The notes under the pieces were generated by a model. The model worked only from the letters and a program-made list of their open reading frames with translations. It was not told the origin of the DNA and did no database searches. A stretch of 45,918 bases of DNA from Pseudomonadota bacterium (GTDB taxonomy: Bacteria; Pseudomonadota; Gammaproteobacteria; Burkholderiales; Chitinibacteraceae): assembly GCA_026399755.1 (NCBI GenBank), contig JAPLQI010000065.1, forward strand, positions 1 to 45,918. The letters are read 5' to 3'. Within the stretch, counting starts at the first letter, position 1, and each line of letters begins with the position of its first letter. Positions 23,967-30,985 of this stretch are shown here, in pieces. A program made the translations under genes and the position numbers.

Positions 23967-24258
23967 TTTTTACTTCTTTGCTGTGCGCCACCCTCAATAT
24001 ATACAACGCCCCAGCATGAGCGCTCACATACCTGTAGTGAATGACATAGGCAGCAGCCCCAAACGGTACGACCAAGCGATGCAAACCCACGACACTTTCG
24101 ACCGGCTTCCCCATGTGGGGGTGATCGGCCAAACGACGAAACGCCTCTGCAAGCGTCTTACCTACTCGCCCCGCTGCTTGGGGATTTTTTGCCTTAACAA
24201 ACTCACGAAGCCTAAGTAAATCCGCACCCGCGTTTTCTGTAACCATCACACGCGGCAT
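23959..24258 (-). CDS. parE: RelE/ParE family toxin
   Basis: A 99-residue protein of the ParE type. VTENAGADLLRLREFVKAKN then RVGKTLAEAFRRLADHPHMG and the VVPFGAAAYVIHYRYVSAHA core match the family, including the typical RL.DHP.MG and Y.I.YRY strands. It starts inside the antitoxin gene (13-base overlap). Such toxins act on DNA gyrase or mRNA; which one applies cannot be told here. It may stabilise the prophage. Confidence 0.88.
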   Translation of the reverse strand: MPRVMVTENAGADLLRLREFVKAKNPQAAGRVGKTLAEAFRRLADHPHMGKPVESVVGLHRLVVPFGAAAYVIHYRYVSAHAGALYILRVAHSKEVKNG

Positions 24259-24530
24259 TGCGGGGCCTCCTGTTCGCCATCCGTTCCCCAGCTATCCAGC
24301 CAAGCCGCAACCTCTTCACCGACCATATGCAAGCCGCTTGCCTCATACTGTTGCCACGAGGCAAGCGCTTCTTGTATTTCTTTTTGCTCTGCCTCGCACC
24401 GCTCTACATATTGAGTCAAAGCATCCCGCACAACAAACGCCAGCTTACGGTTCTGTTGTTCGGCGACGGCTTCCGCCCGAGCCCTTACGCTTGGTTCAAT
24501 CCTCAGATTGATACTTGCAGCCCTATGCAT
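24246..24530 (-). CDS. parD: ParD/RHH-type antitoxin
   Basis: A 94-residue protein with a ribbon-helix-helix start: SINLRIEPSVRARAEAVAEQ and QNRKLAFVVRDALTQYVERC. The C-terminal 40 residues (QEALASWQQYEASGLHMVGE and EEVAAWLDSWGTDGE) would wrap the toxin. It precedes the toxin gene, the normal antitoxin-first order. AGGAGGTGA lies just upstream of the ATG. The palindrome at 24545-24559 is the probable site for self-repression. Confidence 0.87.
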   Translation of the reverse strand: MHRAASINLRIEPSVRARAEAVAEQQNRKLAFVVRDALTQYVERCEAEQKEIQEALASWQQYEASGLHMVGEEVAAWLDSWGTDGEQEAPQCRV

Positions 24531-24544
24531 AGCTCACCTCCTGT

Positions 24545-24559
24545 TTGCATGTATTGCAA
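24545..24559. promoter_or_regulatory. Candidate ParD operator
   Basis: TTGCA and TGCAA form an inverted repeat with a 5-base spacer, 14-28 bases before the antitoxin start. Ribbon-helix-helix antitoxins commonly bind such sites to repress their own operon. Confidence 0.4.
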
Positions 24560-24728
24560 TGTACCACATCCAGCAACCTTAAAGACCTAGGAACTGCTAT
24601 GTGGCACCACCCACAAGGCGTTCTTTACGCTACCCATCCACAAATACAACGCCTACCTAACGGTTCTCTTTTGTCTCTATATCAAGTAAATTTCTTAGCA
24701 CTTACTCCAATCACACATAGAGCAGAAA

Positions 24729-25361
24729 ATGAGCACCACACCCACTACGGTTATACAAAAATCACTTGATCATCTAAACACCAAAAAAGCCACAGAACAC
24801 TTGCTTGGTATTTGCCACGGGCTAACGTCTGATCAACATCTGAATGATCAAGAAATCCATTTTCTTAGCACATGGATTAAACAAAATCCCGCAGCCTGCA
24901 CTGCATGGCCAGGGACAACGATTGCACGCCGTGTGCATGAAATTTTAGCCGACGGCATTATCACGGAAGAAGAACGTGCGTCACTGCTCGTCACACTCAC
25001 CCAGATCTGCAGCAGCGATTTTGAAAACACTGGCGATACACAGGCCACGCTCAATATTCCATTTGACGACGACCCGCATATTATTTTCCCCGAGCGGGCA
25101 TTTTGCTTCACCGGCGTTTTTTACTTTGGCACACGGGCCAATTGCGAAAGAGCAACAGAAAAGCACCGCGCCATGACTAAAAGCAATGTCAGCCAAAGCA
25201 TCGACTATCTTGTTATTGGTAGCCAGATCAATCCAGACTGGGCCCATACCAGCTTTGGCCGAAAAATAGAATCCGCCATCAGCTACATTGAAAAAGGCCA
25301 CGGCATCGCGATTATCAGCGAGCAGCAATGGACCGAAGCACTTAGCCATCTCAATAAGTAG
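24729..25361 (+). CDS. BRCT-domain protein
   Basis: A 210-residue protein with two parts. Residues 15-100 form helices with LLGICHGLTSDQHLNDQEIH and EILADGIITEEERASLLVTL, resembling a TerB-like or EF-hand-like helical module. Residues 120-208 are a BRCT domain: RAFCFTGVFYFGTRANCERA, then VSQSIDYLVIGSQINPDWAH, then GIAIISEQQWTEAL. BRCT domains read damaged or processed DNA and phosphoproteins; bacterial ones are mostly in DNA ligase. The gene stands alone with its own terminator. Its role in the phage is unknown. Confidence 0.8.
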   Translation: MSTTPTTVIQKSLDHLNTKKATEHLLGICHGLTSDQHLNDQEIHFLSTWIKQNPAACTAWPGTTIARRVHEILADGIITEEERASLLVTLTQICSSDFENTGDTQATLNIPFDDDPHIIFPERAFCFTGVFYFGTRANCERATEKHRAMTKSNVSQSIDYLVIGSQINPDWAHTSFGRKIESAISYIEKGHGIAIISEQQWTEALSHLNK

Positions 25362-25377
25362 CCGAATAAGCCCCACC

Positions 25378-25403
25378 CAAACCGCCCTCGAGGCGGTTTT
25401 TTT
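25378..25403 (+). terminator. Terminator after BRCT gene
   Basis: AAACCGCC and GGCGGTTT form an 8-bp stem with a CTCGA loop, followed by seven T residues. It isolates the BRCT gene from the operon at 25.5 kb. Confidence 0.85.
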
Positions 25404-25443
25404 ACGTCCTCAAAATCTTCACTCCAAAAATTTCACAACAAAA

Positions 25444-25484
25444 TAATAGCATTGCTATTTACTTAAAAGAGCATTGCTATTATA
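25444..25484 (+). promoter_or_regulatory. Second cluster of CI-type operators, upstream of the 25.5-27.4 kb operon
   Basis: TAATAGCATTGCTATTT (25444-25460) has a perfect AATAGCA-T-TGCTATT core, and GAGCATTGCTATTATA (25469-25484) is a second copy. Both match the sites at 20982-21060. The second copy contains a possible -10 TATTAT at 25478-25483. Binding by the CI-like repressor would silence the operon starting at 25525. Confidence 0.75.
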
Positions 25485-25524
25485 TTGACGTCATCGCACC
25501 ACAACACCCACAGAGAAACTAACG

Positions 25525-25749
25525 ATGAAAGTTCTAAACGCCACCCTGACTTACGACCGCAACGGCATGCCGCTTGCGCAAATTGAGTCGGCGCTTGGCA
25601 ACGGCATGGAGTGCAACGCCGCCGGTTTACGCGAGCTGGCCAATGCGATTAACGCCATCGCCACTCTCGCCGACGCCATGCCTCAGCCTAAGCAGCGCAA
25701 AGACACACTAAAAAACCACGCCGAGCTGGTTTGGCACCCATTCGCGTAA
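25525..25749 (+). CDS. Small hypothetical protein, first gene of CI-controlled operon
   Basis: A 74-residue protein starting MKVLNATLTYDRNGMPLAQI, with LRELANAINAIATLADAMPQ as an amphipathic helix in the middle. It begins about 40 bases after the second operator. A GAGAAACTAACG leader gives a weak ribosome binding site. Function unknown; the place is that of an early lytic gene. Confidence 0.65.
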   Translation: MKVLNATLTYDRNGMPLAQIESALGNGMECNAAGLRELANAINAIATLADAMPQPKQRKDTLKNHAELVWHPFA

Positions 25750-25776
25750 GCAACCCGATACACCCAAGGAAAAATC

Positions 25777-26064
25777 ATGTTTATAGGCACACCCGAAACC
25801 AACACCCTTTCCCAAGCCGTTGTTCACGGCCTTGGCTGGCAAGGTATTCACTGCACAGATGCAAAGGGCAAACCAGCCCGCTTCGCCATCCTTGACGAGA
25901 GCGGCAACATTCTTGAAGAAGGCGCGGATCTAGCCCGCGAAGTGTGCGCCGTGGCGATTACGGCTTATCGGAATTTTCAAATAGGCAACGGGCATTTAAA
26001 GATCCACACCAGCCCAACCGGCATTCAAACCATCGAAGCAAACAACAGGCGCAAATCAGCATGA
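25777..26064 (+). CDS. Small hypothetical protein
   Basis: A 95-residue protein starting MFIGTPETNTLSQAVVHGLG after an AAGGAAAA ribosome binding site. The middle reads KPARFAILDESGNILEEGAD, a short beta hairpin, followed by LAREVCAVAITAYRNFQIGN. Its stop overlaps the start of the next gene in ATGA. No domain identified. Confidence 0.65.
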   Translation: MFIGTPETNTLSQAVVHGLGWQGIHCTDAKGKPARFAILDESGNILEEGADLAREVCAVAITAYRNFQIGNGHLKIHTSPTGIQTIEANNRRKSA

Positions 26065-26237
26065 GGAAGTGGCGGATTCGGTACTTTTTGCCCAGCGAGC
26101 AGCCCAAGCACATGGCCACGCTATTTATTAACGCGGCCACGCCAGCCAAAGCATTAGAAGACGGCAACGAGGAATTGAAACGGCTCTATCAGCTCAACCC
26201 CGCCGCGCTGGCGGCAACGATAGAGCCGCAGAACTAA
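26061..26237 (+). CDS. 58-residue hypothetical protein
   Basis: The start is the ATG at 26061 overlapping the previous stop. The product begins MRKWRIRYFLPSEQPKHMAT and contains TPAKALEDGNEELKRLYQLN. It is small and basic at the N-terminus. Coupling to the previous gene supports translation. It is followed by the iteron array. Function unknown. Confidence 0.6.
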   Translation: MRKWRIRYFLPSEQPKHMATLFINAATPAKALEDGNEELKRLYQLNPAALAATIEPQN

Positions 26238-26294
26238 ACCCCTGCGTACAACCCGTTGCCCACAGCGGCTTGTGCGAAGTGATTTAGAAGAAAA

Positions 26295-26376
26295 CTAAAC
26301 ATTTTCTAAACATTTTCTAAACAAAATCTAAACACTTTTCAAAGCTTCTAAACACTTTCTAAACAGAATCTAAACA
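26295..26376. repeat. Array of 11-bp-phased CTAAACA repeats (candidate centromere-like site)
   Basis: CTAAACA occurs at 26295, 26306, 26317, 26328, 26348, 26359 and 26370. The first four and last three are each exactly 11 bp apart, with a 20-bp gap between the two groups. Linkers are A/T-rich. The array ends one base before the start codon of the StbA-like gene. Plasmid partition or stabilisation proteins such as R388 StbA bind direct repeats with this period in front of their own operon. Confidence 0.75.
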
Positions 26377-26377
26377 A

Positions 26378-26722
26378 ATGGCCGACTTGCTTGAGGAATT
26401 AGCGAAAGGTAAACCACAGAGCAAAGCGGCCAGATTACGCGCAGCGCTGCCCGATATCGATGCGGCATTAGCCGATGGATATAGCCACAAAGAAATACTG
26501 GCCATCCTCAATCAAAGCGGCCTCGACCTCAGCTTTGAGGTTTACCAAACTACACTTTTCAGAATCAGGAAACCACAGAAAAAGGAAAAACCCCGTGACC
26601 CAGCGACACCAACCCCCGCCAAAGAAACACCGGCAGCAGCAACACCAGCAGCAACAAACCCCACAAATGGCAAAAAGTCATTTGTTTACGACAAAACACC
26701 ACCAATCAACATTTGGGAATAA
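26378..26722 (+). CDS. StbA/TraK-like DNA-binding protein
   Basis: A 114-residue protein. Residues 14-66 (SKAARLRAALPDIDAALADG, then GYSHKEILAILNQSGLDLSF and YQTTLFRIRK) form a helical DNA-binding domain that resembles small plasmid proteins such as R388 StbA or RP4 TraK, encoded before a TraL-like ATPase. Residues 70-100 are rich in proline, threonine and alanine, a flexible linker or low-complexity tail. It starts right after the iteron array and has no ribosome binding site. It probably binds the array and regulates itself. The family match is by pattern and gene order. Confidence 0.65.
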   Translation: MADLLEELAKGKPQSKAARLRAALPDIDAALADGYSHKEILAILNQSGLDLSFEVYQTTLFRIRKPQKKEKPRDPATPTPAKETPAAATPAATNPTNGKKSFVYDKTPPINIWE

Positions 26723-26726
26723 AGCA

Positions 26727-27449
26727 ATGAATCAGATCTATCACTTTATTTTGCAGGGCAAAGGCGGCGTAGGCAAAACGCTAACATCCACATTCATCGC
26801 TCAATTTGAGCGAACAAAAACGGCCAATGTATTCTGCGCAGACACCGACCCGGTAAACGATTCATTCAGCCGCTATAAAGCGTTGAATGTGCAAAGCATT
26901 AATATATTGAATCAAAATAACGAAATAGACTCTCGAGCATTTGATTCATTATTTGAGCAGCTACTTGAACACGACGGCCCAGCCGTTATTGATAACGGCG
27001 CGTCAACGTTTATTCCCTTATCCGCCTATCTTGTTGATAACGGCATTATCGAAATGCTGCAGGAAGCAGGAAAGACAGTTTATATCCATACAATCTTGAC
27101 TGGCGGTCAGGCAATGGATGACACCGTAAATGGATTCTTTTCAATAATTAAAAACCACAATGTAAATATTGTGGTTTGGCAAAATGAATTCTTTGGCGAA
27201 GTCATTAAAAACGGCAAGCGATTTACTGATTTAAAAATATACACAGACAATAAAGAGCGCATTCAAGGAATTATCACCATCCCGCAACGCAATGCAGCGA
27301 CTTATGGTAAAGACCTTGAATTAATGACCAGCAATGCGCTGACATTCGATGAAGTAGCCATATCAGATCTATTCACCGCCATCCCGCGCAATCGCATCAA
27401 AACCATCCGCAACGATATCTTTCAGCAGCTAGAAGCCGCCGGCCTGTAA
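26727..27449 (+). CDS. StbB/TraL-like P-loop ATPase (ParA superfamily)
   Basis: The start is the ATG at 26727, five bases after the previous stop; the longer open frame overlaps the previous gene. The 240-residue protein begins MNQIYHFILQGKGGVGKTLT, a deviant Walker A of the ParA type, followed by CADTDPVNDSFSRYKALNVQ and DGPAVIDNGASTFIPLSAYL, which match plasmid TraL/StbB proteins closely in style. FTDLKIYTDNKERIQGIITI and LTFDEVAISDLFTAIPRNRI are also typical. These ATPases act in plasmid positioning or transfer. Confidence 0.85.
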   Translation: MNQIYHFILQGKGGVGKTLTSTFIAQFERTKTANVFCADTDPVNDSFSRYKALNVQSINILNQNNEIDSRAFDSLFEQLLEHDGPAVIDNGASTFIPLSAYLVDNGIIEMLQEAGKTVYIHTILTGGQAMDDTVNGFFSIIKNHNVNIVVWQNEFFGEVIKNGKRFTDLKIYTDNKERIQGIITIPQRNAATYGKDLELMTSNALTFDEVAISDLFTAIPRNRIKTIRNDIFQQLEAAGL

Positions 27450-27497
27450 CCCACACGGCCATGCACGCGCATGGCCACTCCCCGCATCGAGGACACC

Positions 27498-27515
27498 ATG
27501 AATACAGAAAGCATC
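27498..27515 (+). pseudogene. Start of a gene truncated at the IS200/IS605 insertion
   Basis: GAGGACACC followed by ATGAATACAGAAAGCATC is a good ribosome binding site and start 48 bases after the StbB-like stop, but the frame runs straight into the IS end. In R388 a third gene stbC follows stbB. The rest could have been lost by the IS insertion, or cut off at the phage attachment site. Joining across the IS gives only a very short frame. Confidence 0.35.
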
Positions 27516-27700
27516 TTGACATCCTCCCCTACCTCTCGTTAGCGCTTCGCGCATAACTCGCCAGACAAGCTGGAAAGGAAGGGGATTCCTACTGCGGTGA
27601 CTTAAAATCTAAACCACTCACTTCGGTAGGTTCTTGCTTCACCGCATAGCCTTACTGCGCTACGCTCCACAAACTAACAAGCGTTGTCCACGCTCTAAAA
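27516..27700 (-). ncRNA. Probable omega RNA (TnpB guide RNA), extent approximate
   Basis: TnpB proteins use an RNA made from the 3' end of tnpB and the adjacent element end. Here that is the minus-strand segment down to 27516, which folds into the GGAATCCCC...GGGG hairpin region. The guide would be the flanking sequence past the end, starting GATGCTTTCTG. Boundaries are inferred, not seen. Confidence 0.4.
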
Positions 27701-28811
27701 CATTGATCGCGCCGACTAGATCGGCGTTATTTTCGTAGCCACATTCGACGCACTCGAACTTGGCTTGCGTCTTGCGATTATCGCCGGATATATGGCCACA
27801 CGCCGGACACGTTCGGCTGGTGTTGTGCGGCGGAACCGCGATGAGATGTCCGCCTTTCCACCCCAGTTTGTAGTCCAGTTGGCGGCGAAATTCACCCCAA
27901 CCCTGATCGAGAATGGCCCGATTCAGGCCGGACTTCTGCCGTACTTTCTTGCCGTGCGTTTCGGCGTTGCCCTTGCTGGACTTGGACATATTCCGTACCT
28001 GCAAATCTTCGATACATACAATCGCGTGGTTTTGGCTGATCGCTGTTGAAGCTTTGTGCAGATAGTCCTTGCGGGCATTGCCGATGTCGATGTGAACTTG
28101 GGTGACTTTGGCTTTCGCTTTTTTCCAATTGGCGCTGAACTTTACTTTCTTTGCCATGCGGCGCTGGTATTTAGCCAGTCGTTGCTGGTGTTTTTTGAAG
28201 CTGCTCAGCGGGTCGAGGTGGCTACCGTCGCTTAGCGTAACGAAACGGGCAATGCCCATATCCAAACCCACAATGCCGCCGGTTGGCTGAATCGCTTCCA
28301 CTTCACGCCGTGTTTGAATCGACACAAACCACTTGCCACCGGACTGGCTGATCGTCACATTCCGTAGTTCGCCCAGCGCATCGCGGGAATGGCGATAACG
28401 CAACCAGCCCAGCTTAGGCAAGAAGATGCGGCCATTGGCCTGATCGAGTTTGATTTGCTTCGGGTCGGGGTAGCGGAAACTGTCGCCCATTCCTTTCTTC
28501 TTAAAACGTGGGAAATCCGCCCGTTTTTCGAAGAAGTTTTTGTAAGCCCGCTCCAAGTCCTTGAACGTTTGCTGTAACGGATGGACTGGTGAATCTTTGA
28601 GCCACGGCGTTTCTGATCCATTGCGCCAAGCTGTTAATTGCTTAGCCATTGCCACGTAGCCAATAAACTTGTTACCGGCTTCATGATTCTTTTGTTGGAC
28701 ATCCAGCGCCTTGTTATAAGCGAACCGACACGACCCAGCGAAGCGACGCATTTTTAGTGCTTGCTCACCATTGGGCTGTAGTTCGTATTTGAAGGCTTGA
28801 AGACGTTCCAT
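27660..28811 (-). CDS. tnpB: RNA-guided endonuclease TnpB
   Basis: The start is the ATG at 28811 (MERLQAFKYELQPNGEQALK); a GTG lies three codons upstream. The 383-residue protein seems intact. N-terminal helices with RRFAGSCRFAYNKALDVQQK are typical. The RuvC nuclease residues are D in GGIVGLDMGIARF, E in AIVCIEDLQVRNM, and D in ENNADLVGAINVL. A zinc ribbon CPACGH and CVECGY lies between the last two. TnpB cuts DNA next to the target pentamer and favours retention of the element. Confidence 0.95.
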   Translation of the reverse strand: MERLQAFKYELQPNGEQALKMRRFAGSCRFAYNKALDVQQKNHEAGNKFIGYVAMAKQLTAWRNGSETPWLKDSPVHPLQQTFKDLERAYKNFFEKRADFPRFKKKGMGDSFRYPDPKQIKLDQANGRIFLPKLGWLRYRHSRDALGELRNVTISQSGGKWFVSIQTRREVEAIQPTGGIVGLDMGIARFVTLSDGSHLDPLSSFKKHQQRLAKYQRRMAKKVKFSANWKKAKAKVTQVHIDIGNARKDYLHKASTAISQNHAIVCIEDLQVRNMSKSSKGNAETHGKKVRQKSGLNRAILDQGWGEFRRQLDYKLGWKGGHLIAVPPHNTSRTCPACGHISGDNRKTQAKFECVECGYENNADLVGAINVLERGQRLLVCGA

Positions 28812-28834
28812 AACAGCCACTATACTCTTGGTCT

Positions 28835-29251
28835 ATGACAACCGACAACGACATTCGCCATGGTAGACACTGTGTTTTTATGATGCACGTTCATTTGGTC
28901 TTTGTGACCAAGTATCGACGTAATGTGTTCACCAAAGAAATACTAGACGACTTACGCCCCATCTTTACGGGTGTATGCACTGACTTTGAGGCTGAATTGG
29001 TAGAATTTGATGGGGAGGACGATCATGTCCACCTACTAGTGAACTATCCCCCTAAAGTGGCCGTTTCTAATTTGGTAAACAGCTTAAAAGGGGTTTCAAG
29101 CCGAATGATTCGCAAGAAAAACTATCCGAGTATTAAGCAAAAACTGTGGGGCGGGGCACTCTGGACGCCTAGCTATTTTGCGGGGAGTTGTGGTGGCGCG
29201 CCGATTGAGGTGATTCGGCAATACATAGAGCAACAACAAACCCCGCATTAA
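28835..29251 (+). CDS. tnpA: Transposase TnpA (HUH, Y1)
   Basis: A 138-residue Y1 transposase. CVFMMHVHLVFVTKYRRNVF opens the core, DGEDDHVHLLVNYPP holds the HUH metal-binding pair, and EVIRQYIEQQ supplies the catalytic tyrosine. WTPSYFAGSCGGAPIE is also conserved. The protein looks complete, so the element may be mobile. It is divergent from tnpB with 23 bases between the start codons. Confidence 0.95.
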   Translation: MTTDNDIRHGRHCVFMMHVHLVFVTKYRRNVFTKEILDDLRPIFTGVCTDFEAELVEFDGEDDHVHLLVNYPPKVAVSNLVNSLKGVSSRMIRKKNYPSIKQKLWGGALWTPSYFAGSCGGAPIEVIRQYIEQQQTPH

Positions 29252-29260
29252 AGTCAAAAC

Positions 29261-29279
29261 CGGACGGCTGCGCCGTCCG
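29261..29279. repeat. Perfect hairpin in the tnpA-side end of the IS
   Basis: CGGACGGC and GCCGTCCG form an 8-bp stem with a TGC loop directly after the tnpA stop. It is part of the subterminal structure that TnpA recognises as single-stranded DNA, or a terminator for tnpA. Confidence 0.6.
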
Positions 29280-29336
29280 CGCTATCCTTCCCCAACCTAA
29301 AGGACGGGGTTTGCCGCGCACTGGATCAAATAAAAG

Positions 29337-30926
29337 CTACCCCGCCAGCGTTTCCCCGCGCTGCCACGCCCCAGTGCGGCGATTTACCCGAATATATCGC
29401 CGTACTCCACCCCGCGTAATCAGCAGCAAATCCATCCAAGTGTTTTTAGGGTCTGGCTGCAATCCCAAGCGGAATATTTGAATTTGTGAAAAGGTATCCG
29501 CCACCAGCTTACGCGCCTTAATACGAATATCAGCATCCAGACCCAGCACACCTTCGCGCAGGCCCGACCACTGGTCCGCCATTTCTGGCGATTGCACCTG
29601 CGATATCGCTACCAGCTCGCGCTCAGCAGCAACAGCTTCCGCCCTGTGGCTGTCCAGCACCGCTTCCAGCTCCCGTGCCTTACGCAAAAACGCCAGCGGC
29701 ACTGCACCATCATCCGCAGCGAGCGCATCAGTTACCCGCTGCAGCTGCTGCTCAACTTCCACAATTTTTTGCCTAAGCCCACTCAAATTGGCCCGCACCC
29801 GCACATCTGCACCGACACCCGACAACAGATCCGCCAGATTAAACTGATCACCGCAGTAATCCAGCAGCGCCTTTTCTATCGCTGCAGTCGAAAGAGACCC
29901 ACCCACCGGGCACTGATTCACAGAGCACTTATTAACACATAGCAAACGCCGCTCCTGGTACCGCTTGCCACATGCCCGCGCAAAACTAGAAATAGCACTT
30001 CCACAGTAGCCACAGGTAGCAATGCGCAACCCTGTAATAATTGATGGATTAGTACCTTTGCCTATACGCCGCCCGCGCTCTGAACGCAGCCGCTGCAATT
30101 CAGCAAATTCATCAGACGAAATGAGCGCAGGATAATACCCCTCCATCCTAAACGACTCACCACCGACTTCGATCGTATGCACACCCGCCAGCGCTTCAGA
30201 CTTCACCATACGATTAACGAGCAGGGCGCTCGCTAACCCGCCTGTCAGCGACCAATTACGCTCTTGCAGCATCCGAGCAATTATCATACCGCCATACCCC
30301 GCACGGTATTGATCGAGTACGAAATGCACCATTTCAACCCGCTCAGGGATCAACTCCCAGCGATTATCAACATAGCACAGCCACACTGGATCTTTACCAG
30401 CACGAATCCGCCTCTTAGACTCACCAGACTGAAAGCGTAAGCACTGCTGCTTAATTGCCGCGACCACCCGCTTGCTTTTACTTTCTGACTCTTCATTAGC
30501 CCGAATCATTACCATTAGCGCATAAAGTAAATCCATCGGATTTTCGCGCAACGTCTCCTGGCTATACTCTCGGCCATCTGCGACCGTCACAACCCGCACA
30601 CCGGCGCTAATGATGGATGCAAATTGCGCCTGAGCCTGAATCGCCTGCTCACGGCTCAGACGATCCAACTGCTCGACAATCAACACAGAGCCAGGTGCAA
30701 TTAATCCGGCTTCAATCGCTCGTAAGAAAGCACCAAGCGCGCCCGTTTTAACGTGAGCCCCGTGAAAAGCGCTTAGCCCTTCATCGCGCAAACTCAGCGA
30801 CTCATCAAGCGCCAGCCCGCGCTCAGCGGCCCACGCCGCAGCATAAGCTTTTTGACGTGCAGCAGATGTACCAGCAGCTTGTTTAGGGGAAGAAAAACGG
30901 AGGTAAGAATAGACTTTGACTGCCAT
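29337..30926 (-). CDS. int: Large serine recombinase (prophage integrase)
   Basis: A 529-residue large serine recombinase. KVYSYLRFSSPKQAAGTSAA places the catalytic serine at about residue 12; VEQLDRLSREQAIQ follows. The recombinase domain holds VDNRWELIPERVEMVHFVLD and YRAGYGGMIIARMLQERNWS. A zinc domain has CGYCGSAISSF and then LLCVNKCSVNQCPVG. A coiled coil (LRQKIVEVEQQLQRVTDALA) lies near residue 380, as usual. It is the last gene of prophage 1, next to the attachment site. Confidence 0.95.
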   Translation of the reverse strand: MAVKVYSYLRFSSPKQAAGTSAARQKAYAAAWAAERGLALDESLSLRDEGLSAFHGAHVKTGALGAFLRAIEAGLIAPGSVLIVEQLDRLSREQAIQAQAQFASIISAGVRVVTVADGREYSQETLRENPMDLLYALMVMIRANEESESKSKRVVAAIKQQCLRFQSGESKRRIRAGKDPVWLCYVDNRWELIPERVEMVHFVLDQYRAGYGGMIIARMLQERNWSLTGGLASALLVNRMVKSEALAGVHTIEVGGESFRMEGYYPALISSDEFAELQRLRSERGRRIGKGTNPSIITGLRIATCGYCGSAISSFARACGKRYQERRLLCVNKCSVNQCPVGGSLSTAAIEKALLDYCGDQFNLADLLSGVGADVRVRANLSGLRQKIVEVEQQLQRVTDALAADDGAVPLAFLRKARELEAVLDSHRAEAVAAERELVAISQVQSPEMADQWSGLREGVLGLDADIRIKARKLVADTFSQIQIFRLGLQPDPKNTWMDLLLITRGGVRRYIRVNRRTGAWQRGETLAG

Positions 30927-30985
30927 AGCGGCTATGTTTTCGAGTTAGCGAGGCCGCATCATATCCCAAATACAGATTGCGTATC
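30927..30985. other. Probable prophage attachment junction
   Basis: The serine recombinase start (30926) and the point where the ClpP-like frame loses similarity to its family (after about LSVLKDT, near 30970-30985) are about 50 bases apart, so one attachment site must lie here. Without the other end of the prophage the core cannot be defined. Confidence 0.6.

Larger units (their letters stand above)
27516..29324. mobile_element. IS200/IS605-family element with divergent tnpA and tnpB
   Basis: The element is about 1.8 kb. Its tnpB-side end begins TTGACATCCTCCCC and continues through imperfect hairpins to GGGGATTCC, a sequence typical of this family's right ends. The tnpA-side end contains a perfect hairpin (29261-29279) and CCTAAAGGACGGGG, and reads CCAGTGCGCGG at its tip on the minus strand. 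TTGAT lies directly outside that tip (29325-29329, minus strand), a plausible target pentamer as known for ISDra2. There are no inverted repeats and no target duplication, as expected. Confidence 0.85.

Noticed and set aside
26295-26376. Possible CRISPR array
   Set aside because: Units are 7-11 bp with only 4-base linkers; CRISPR repeats and spacers are each about 25-40 bp.
27498-29450. A gene split by the IS and continuing past it
   Set aside because: Joining the flanks without the IS gives a stop after a few codons, or runs antisense to the recombinase, depending on the junction.
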